A stretch of 8,035 nt of DNA, taken from positions 1 through 8,035 of the forward strand of contig JAQGOW010000341.1 of assembly GCA_028293405.1 (NCBI GenBank). The letters are read 5' to 3'. Positions 5,587 to 8,035 of this stretch are shown in pieces. This DNA is from Verrucomicrobiales bacterium (GTDB taxonomy: Bacteria > Verrucomicrobiota > Verrucomicrobiia > Limisphaerales > Palsa-1400). The first letter of the stretch is position 1. Each line of letters begins with the position of its first letter. Position numbers and translations under genes: made by a program. Below the pieces are notes generated by a model. The model had not been told where the DNA came from, searched no databases, and saw only the letters and a program-made list of their open reading frames with translations.

Positions 5587-7002
5587 ATGAAACAGTTTAG
5601 TCGCAGAGATTTCGTGAAAACGGCAAGTGCGGCGACGCTCGGAGCGTTGGCTGCGGGCTACGCGCGTCCCATTTTCGCCGCGGAAGCAGAGAAAATTACG
5701 CCGACGGCCGATTGCGTCATCGTGCTCTGGATGGGCGGCGGCATGGCCCATACTGAGACGTTCGACCCGAAACGTTACGCGCCCTACGAAAAAGGAATGT
5801 CGACGCAGAAAATGCTGAGCACGTTCCCGCAGATCGATACGAAGGTTGATCACATCAAGTTTTCGCAAGGTCTCGAAAATCTCGCCAGCGTCATGGACCG
5901 CGGAACGTTAATACGTTCGTACACCGCAGGCGACCTCGGGTTCATTTTGCACTCGCGCCATCAGTACCAATGGCACACCGGCTACGCACCGCCGCAAACC
6001 GTCGCTGCGCCGCACATCGGTTCGGTGATCGCGCGCACGCTCGGGCCCAAAAATCCTGCGATGCCCGCGTTCATCGATATCGGTCAACGGTTCGATTTAG
6101 GCGAAGGAGAGGAACTGAAAGCGTTTCACACCGCCGGTTTTCTCGGCAGCGAAAATGGCCCGTTCTTGATCGCGAACCCCGACGAAGCCGTCAAGAGCGT
6201 TCGGCCACCAGAAGGCATGAGTCCGTCGCGTTTTGAAAGTCGCGACAAGTTTTACAAAAAACTCGTCGAGAAAAGTCCGATTGGACAATTCGGCAGCGAT
6301 TTTCAAAAGCAATCATTGATCCGCTCGATGGATAACGCGCATCGATTGCTCAGTTCATCGGCAGCGAAGGCATTCGACCTCACGCTCGAGCCGAAGGCAA
6401 GTTACGACAAATACAACACCGGTCGCTTCGGTCAGGGATGTTTGCTGGCGCGGCGTTTAGTCGAAGAAGGCGCGCGCTTCATCGAAGTCACCACAGAATA
6501 CATCCCGTTTCAATATTGGGATACGCACGAAAACGGCCACACGCGCATGGCCGATTTGAAAAAGATGATCGACGCGCCGATTGCTCAACTCGTGCGCGAC
6601 CTCGACGAACGCGGCCTGCTCAATCGCACGTTGATCGTGTTGGCCAGCGAGTTCAGTCGCGACGCCCTCATCGAAGGCAAGCCCGACAAACAGGTCAAAG
6701 GACAGGTGGCTCAACCCGACAAGATCGAGGACATGAAGTTTTACGGTATGCACCGCCACTTCACCGATGCAGGTTCCGTGTTGATGTTCGGTGGCGGTAT
6801 GAAACGCGGCCACCTACACGGCCTCACCGCCGACGAGCGTCCGTGTAAAACGATCAAAGACCGCGTCGTCATCGAAGACCTGCACGCGAGCATTTATCGC
6901 GCGATGGGAATCTCGCCGAAGCTTTCCTACGAAATTGAAAAACGGCCATTTTATACGACGCGCGACGGTTTGGGTAAACCCGTGATGGATTTGTTCGCGT
7001 AA
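5587..7002 (+). CDS. DUF1501 protein, Tat-exported, divergent active-site subtype (module 2)
   Basis: Starting at ATG 5587, this is a 471-residue DUF1501 protein; GTG 5581 would add two residues. It opens with a twin-arginine signal (SRRDFVKTAS, residues 5-14) and an Ala/Gly-rich core with likely cleavage near IFAAE. Landmarks of the alkaline-phosphatase-like fold are MGGGMAHTETFDP near the N-terminus, WDTHENGH (W311, D312, H314), SEFSRD (E355, R358, D359), and MHRHFTDAGS (H389, H391) followed by FGGGMKRG. The second half differs from the other DUF1501 protein here: GGEFGR is replaced by SEFSRD and GRDHNPH by MHRHF. The two probably belong to different subfamilies and may have different substrates. 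It is the last gene of the four-gene unit and the natural partner of the cytochrome protein at 2565-5057, from which it is separated only by the toxin-antitoxin pair. Confidence 0.93.
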   Translation: MKQFSRRDFVKTASAATLGALAAGYARPIFAAEAEKITPTADCVIVLWMGGGMAHTETFDPKRYAPYEKGMSTQKMLSTFPQIDTKVDHIKFSQGLENLASVMDRGTLIRSYTAGDLGFILHSRHQYQWHTGYAPPQTVAAPHIGSVIARTLGPKNPAMPAFIDIGQRFDLGEGEELKAFHTAGFLGSENGPFLIANPDEAVKSVRPPEGMSPSRFESRDKFYKKLVEKSPIGQFGSDFQKQSLIRSMDNAHRLLSSSAAKAFDLTLEPKASYDKYNTGRFGQGCLLARRLVEEGARFIEVTTEYIPFQYWDTHENGHTRMADLKKMIDAPIAQLVRDLDERGLLNRTLIVLASEFSRDALIEGKPDKQVKGQVAQPDKIEDMKFYGMHRHFTDAGSVLMFGGGMKRGHLHGLTADERPCKTIKDRVVIEDLHASIYRAMGISPKLSYEIEKRPFYTTRDGLGKPVMDLFA

Positions 7003-7011
7003 TCGCAACGA

Positions 7012-7099
7012 TGGTGCCGGAGGCGGGACTCGAACCCGCACGACTTTTTATGGTCCCAGGATTTTAAGTCCTGTGCGTCTGCCATTTCGCCACTCCGGC
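7012..7099 (-). tRNA. tRNA-Leu (anticodon UAA)
   Basis: The reverse complement folds into a class II tRNA. The acceptor stem is GCCGGAG/CTCCGGC, with discriminator A and an encoded CCA (7012-7014). The anticodon stem CAGGA/TCCTG encloses loop CTTAAAA, giving anticodon TAA and reading UUA/UUG leucine codons. A long variable arm typical of tRNA-Leu follows, and the T arm is GCGGG-TTCGAGT-CCCGC. It is convergent with the DUF1501 gene, whose stop is only nine bases away, leaving no room for a conventional terminator between them. Confidence 0.96.
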
Positions 7100-7126
7100 C
7101 TTAACTACTGCCTTACTGTCGCAAAC

Positions 7127-7141
7127 GCGCCGCACTGGCGC
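7127..7141. other. Small perfect hairpin upstream of the tRNA gene
   Basis: GCGCC-GCACT-GGCGC is a five-pair GC stem with a five-base loop, located 28-42 bp upstream of the tRNA 5' end on the minus strand. It lacks a T-run on either side and so is not a factor-independent terminator. It falls where the tRNA promoter should lie. Function unknown. Confidence 0.3.
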
Positions 7142-7212
7142 AAGAACCCAATAATCCGCGCAAATCACCTCACGTCGCGTTCGGACAAACACGCACCCTC
7201 AATTGCGGGGGC

Positions 7213-7242
7213 TTGTCAAATCAACGTGTTTTTGATTCTAAT
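7213..7242 (+). promoter_or_regulatory. Sigma70-like promoter for the exported protein at 7346
   Basis: TTGTCA (7213-7218, five of six matches to the -35 consensus) and TCTAAT (7237-7242, five of six to the -10) are separated by 18 bp. Transcription would start near 7249 and leave a leader of about 97 nt before the ATG at 7346. This is the best promoter-like sequence in the window, and it lies in the only sizeable non-coding region facing that gene. Inferred from sequence alone. Confidence 0.5.
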
Positions 7243-7266
7243 GGGCAGTCCCCAAGCAACTCACTG

Positions 7267-7279
7267 CAGGTTTGACCTG
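7267..7279. promoter_or_regulatory. 13-bp palindrome in the 5' leader (possible operator or hairpin)
   Basis: CAGGT-TTG-ACCTG is a perfect inverted repeat about 18 bases downstream of the predicted transcription start. It could be a dimeric repressor site or a small RNA hairpin. There is only one copy, so confidence is low. Confidence 0.3.
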
Positions 7280-7322
7280 TCGTGTCGACTCGATCGGCTC
7301 AATCGCAGTTTGCCAGTTTTAC

Positions 7323-7336
7323 ACGGCGCAAGCCGT
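7323..7336 (+). promoter_or_regulatory. GNRA-tetraloop hairpin just upstream of the start codon
   Basis: ACGGC-GCAA-GCCGT forms a perfect five-pair stem closed by a GCAA tetraloop, an exceptionally stable RNA loop type. It ends nine bases before the ATG at 7346, where a Shine-Dalgarno sequence would normally lie, and none is visible. It may influence translation initiation. This is an inference. Confidence 0.4.
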
Positions 7337-7345
7337 TATACGCAT

Positions 7346-8035
7346 ATGAGAACATTCCGCATACAAACGCTGTTGTCCGTCCTCGGCGCTTTCGCCTGCT
7401 GCCTGACCCAAGGCGCGACGGTCATCGTCAGCGACAATTACAACGTGACTGGATCCGGCTCTGGATTCGCGCTCAACACCGGCATCAATCGAGGCATCAA
7501 TCCCCCAACCACTCGTCTTACCGGCTCCACGACCGCGAACCTTCGTTACATTAACACCGGCACCAAAGCCACGACCGCCTACACCATCACTTCCAGCAAA
7601 GCCCAGGTGGACGCCGCCGCCAATGCCGGTCGCTTCGTCCTTTCCGCCGATGGCCCAACCTCCTTCGATTATTCCACCGCTCTCGGCACCGCCGCAGCCA
7701 CGCCGACAACTCCGGTGGTATACGACATTGCTATCAGCATCAAAAACGCTTCCTCAGACAATCAACGCTGCTCGTTCGCCCTTGGAACAATTGAAAGCGA
7801 TGCCTTCAGTTGGGCGTTCGGTTTTCAAATTTATCGCACCAACAGCACGATGACCAAATACCTCATCGGCAAACGCATTGATACGACCGCATCCGGCCTC
7901 GTTGCTGACTTGAACTCGGCCATCACCACACTCGGTGCGGGAACTTTTGGGACGGAACTCAACGTTCTCATGCGCGTGACCGATGCCGGAGTGGAAACCT
8001 CCGCGTTCCATTCTCGCGTGCAACTCTCGCTCGAC
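7346..8035 (+). CDS. Exported Ser/Thr-rich beta protein of unknown function, 3'-truncated by window edge
   Basis: One frame is open from ATG 7346 to the window edge (230 codons, no stop). The first 23 or 24 residues form a Sec signal peptide: basic MRTFR, a hydrophobic core LLSVLGAFACCL, and likely cleavage around QGA-TV. The mature part is rich in Thr, Ser, Ala, Gly and Asn, with alternating beta-strand-like segments such as VVYDIAISIKN, FALGT, WAFGFQIYR and LNVLMRVTDAG. This suggests a jelly-roll or concanavalin-like N-terminal domain of a larger secreted protein. The style resembles exported proteins of Verrucomicrobia that often end in a PEP-CTERM anchor or carry a hydrolase domain, but that end is not visible. 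No family is assigned. The coding frame is supported by the signal peptide, the consistent composition and the promoter upstream. Shorter open frames on either strand here are shadows. Confidence 0.8.
   Translation, partial: MRTFRIQTLLSVLGAFACCLTQGATVIVSDNYNVTGSGSGFALNTGINRGINPPTTRLTGSTTANLRYINTGTKATTAYTITSSKAQVDAAANAGRFVLSADGPTSFDYSTALGTAAATPTTPVVYDIAISIKNASSDNQRCSFALGTIESDAFSWAFGFQIYRTNSTMTKYLIGKRIDTTASGLVADLNSAITTLGAGTFGTELNVLMRVTDAGVETSAFHSRVQLSLD

Noticed and set aside
7100..7160. Minus-strand promoter for the tRNA gene
   Set aside because: A TTGCGC-like -35 exists, but no acceptable -10 at 16-18 bp was found, so no site is claimed.
7356..7420. Lipoprotein signal in the exported protein at 7346
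   Set aside because: The Cys pair in AFACCL is preceded by Phe at the -2 position and does not fit a lipobox; ordinary signal peptidase cleavage after QGA is more likely.
7282..7554. A 90-codon plus-strand open frame near the right end
   Set aside because: It is in a different frame from the exported protein at 7346, is Arg/His-rich, and has no signal peptide or family match. The overlapping frame that runs to the window edge is clearly the coding one.
7754..8023. An 89-codon minus-strand open frame
   Set aside because: It is antisense to the supported exported protein and shows no recognisable features.
1..8035. CRISPR array, insertion sequence, prophage or integrase/attachment site at the tRNA
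   Set aside because: No regularly spaced repeats, transposase or integrase frames, or duplicated tRNA end were seen.

Overview
The window looks like chromosomal DNA from a Verrucomicrobiota bacterium, possibly of the Pedosphaera/Limisphaerales type. The evidence is two copies of the gene pair that is expanded in Planctomycetes and Verrucomicrobia: a secreted c-type-cytochrome protein (PSCyt1-DUF1549-DUF1553) followed by a Tat-exported DUF1501 protein. Moderately high GC, weak or absent Shine-Dalgarno sequences, and an intergenic GTGTTTCATCT/TAGCCAC repeat also fit. The taxon is inferred from gene content, not proven.

Layout. Bases 1-87 hold the last 28 codons of a DUF1553 protein. Three bases later comes its DUF1501 partner (91-1527). 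An 81-bp spacer contains an imperfect inverted repeat whose right arm supplies the GTG start of a secreted endonuclease/exonuclease/phosphatase-family (EEP) hydrolase (1609-2385). A 179-bp spacer with two small hairpins leads into the second module: the 830-residue cytochrome protein (2565-5057), a type II toxin-antitoxin pair (5061-5297 and 5282-5584), and a second, divergent DUF1501 protein (5587-7002). These four genes are packed without gaps and look like one transcription unit. A convergent tRNA-Leu(UAA) with encoded CCA lies at 7012-7099 on the minus strand. A good sigma70-like promoter and a structured leader of about 97 nt then precede an exported protein (7346 to the right edge) that has no stop inside the window.

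How the genes may work together. In this family a Sec-exported haem c protein and a Tat-exported DUF1501 protein with an alkaline-phosphatase/sulfatase-like fold are encoded side by side and presumably act together outside the cytoplasm. The reaction is unknown. The EEP hydrolase between the two modules could supply another exported phosphoesterase or nuclease activity.

The most unusual arrangement is the toxin-antitoxin pair placed seamlessly between the normally adjacent cytochrome and DUF1501 genes. The second point of interest is an apparent jelly-roll, carbohydrate-binding-like insertion that splits the DUF1553 domain of the cytochrome protein. No CRISPR array, insertion sequence, phage gene or clear new defence system is visible.
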